Assembly (NCBI GenBank): GCA_947473535.1
Contig: CANJFK010000066.1
Span: forward strand, 1-6,415
DNA: 6,415 nucleotides
Direction: 5' to 3'
Source: Legionellaceae bacterium
Lineage (GTDB): Bacteria > Pseudomonadota > Gammaproteobacteria > Legionellales > Legionellaceae
The notes beneath the pieces are model-generated. The model worked only from the letters and a program-made list of their open reading frames with translations, ran no database searches and was not told the DNA's origin. A program made the translations under genes and the position numbers. Below are positions 6,091 to 6,415 of this stretch, piece after piece (the stretch's first letter is position 1; every line of letters starts with the position of its first letter).

Positions 6091-6354
6091 TCAGAATACA
6101 AACCTGGGCGTTTGAGACGCATTGCAAATACTGCGTAACTCGTTACTCATTTTTTCATTTAAGCCTAGAGCAAACGCTTCTAGCGTTAGTTCCTGATTTT
6201 GTGCATGGTATGTATCAATGACAAAACTAACTTGTTTGCCTGAATACGAGCTAAGCGTTTCTTCTGATACCATATTATTGATATAGTTGTGGGCGTCTTG
6301 AACAGCCGATTGATGTTGGCTGGGTGTGCGTTTAAACAACGTAAAGTCTTTCAT
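6091..6354 (-). CDS. Hypothetical 87-aa protein
   Basis: I do not recognise this protein. It is small and soluble-looking, with no signal peptide or membrane segment. It starts with a basic stretch (MKDFTLFKRTPSQHQSAVQD) and then looks mostly helical, with possible helices near 15-29, 44-52 and 56-78, ending NASQTPRFVF. One cysteine is present near residue 77. The ATG at 6354 has GAAGAGA six bases upstream, a reasonable ribosome binding site, which together with the coherent composition supports a real gene. It is on the same strand as the Ank/U-box gene, but the 193-base gap and that gene's own promoter make co-transcription unnecessary. It could be a small effector or an orphan accessory protein; the sequence does not decide. 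Confidence 0.6.
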   Translation of the reverse strand: MKDFTLFKRTPSQHQSAVQDAHNYINNMVSEETLSSYSGKQVSFVIDTYHAQNQELTLEAFALGLNEKMSNELRSICNASQTPRFVF

Positions 6355-6360
6355 TTAGTA

Positions 6361-6367
6361 TCTCTTC
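6361..6367 (-). promoter_or_regulatory. Ribosome binding site of the 87-aa gene
   Basis: GAAGAGA on the minus strand lies six bases before ATG 6354. It is a partial match to AAGGAG and supports that start. The upstream 48 bases are AT-rich, but I see only a poor -35/-10 candidate before the window ends. Confidence 0.45.
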
Positions 6368-6415
6368 AATTTAATTTGACCGAAGAAAATACAACAAAAT
6401 CAATTAAGAAGCAAA

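Noticed and set aside
1..6415. CRISPR array, tRNA/rRNA genes or a transposase gene
   Set aside because: I saw no regularly spaced direct repeats, no tRNA-like cloverleaf or rRNA sequence, and no transposase motifs on either strand.

Overview
The window looks like chromosomal DNA from an intracellular gammaproteobacterium of the order Legionellales, most likely Legionella or a close relative. The grounds are the moderately AT-rich composition, a predicted ankyrin-repeat plus U-box protein (a eukaryote-like architecture typical of Dot/Icm-type effectors), and a multi-domain MscS-family channel. The genus is an inference; there is no rRNA or other marker here.

Layout. At the left edge, on the plus strand, is the 3' part of a DUF962/Mpo1-like membrane protein gene (5' end outside the window). 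It is followed after 53 bases by a complete small K+-channel-like gene with the filter TSVGFGD. These two probably share a transcript. They converge on a long minus-strand gene for an MscK/KefA-like mechanosensitive channel (824 aa). The convergent junction (1165-1326) holds a head-to-head pair of REP-like repeat units and a short GC-rich palindrome.

The right half is all minus strand. A gene for a protein with an acidic N-terminal region, about six ankyrin repeats and a C-terminal U-box (5897 down to 3981) is cut by a single in-frame TAA at 4601-4599. The reading frame is otherwise open on both sides. The stop falls on the variable residue just before a TPLH ankyrin motif, so this looks like a recent nonsense mutation, or possibly a split gene. 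The upstream piece (432 aa) carries the acidic region and four repeats. The downstream piece carries about two repeats, the U-box and a C-terminal tail that could be a secretion signal. A strong sigma70-type promoter lies directly upstream of the gene. Farther right is an unrecognised 87-aa minus-strand gene, followed on its 3' side by a spaced inverted repeat with perfect 8-bp arms.

Functional reading. The left half is a membrane/ion-homeostasis neighbourhood: a K+ channel, an osmotic safety valve and a membrane lipid-oxidation enzyme candidate. The right half looks like effector-type accessory DNA. There is no evidence that the two halves work together. The most informative single observation is the interrupted Ank/U-box gene.
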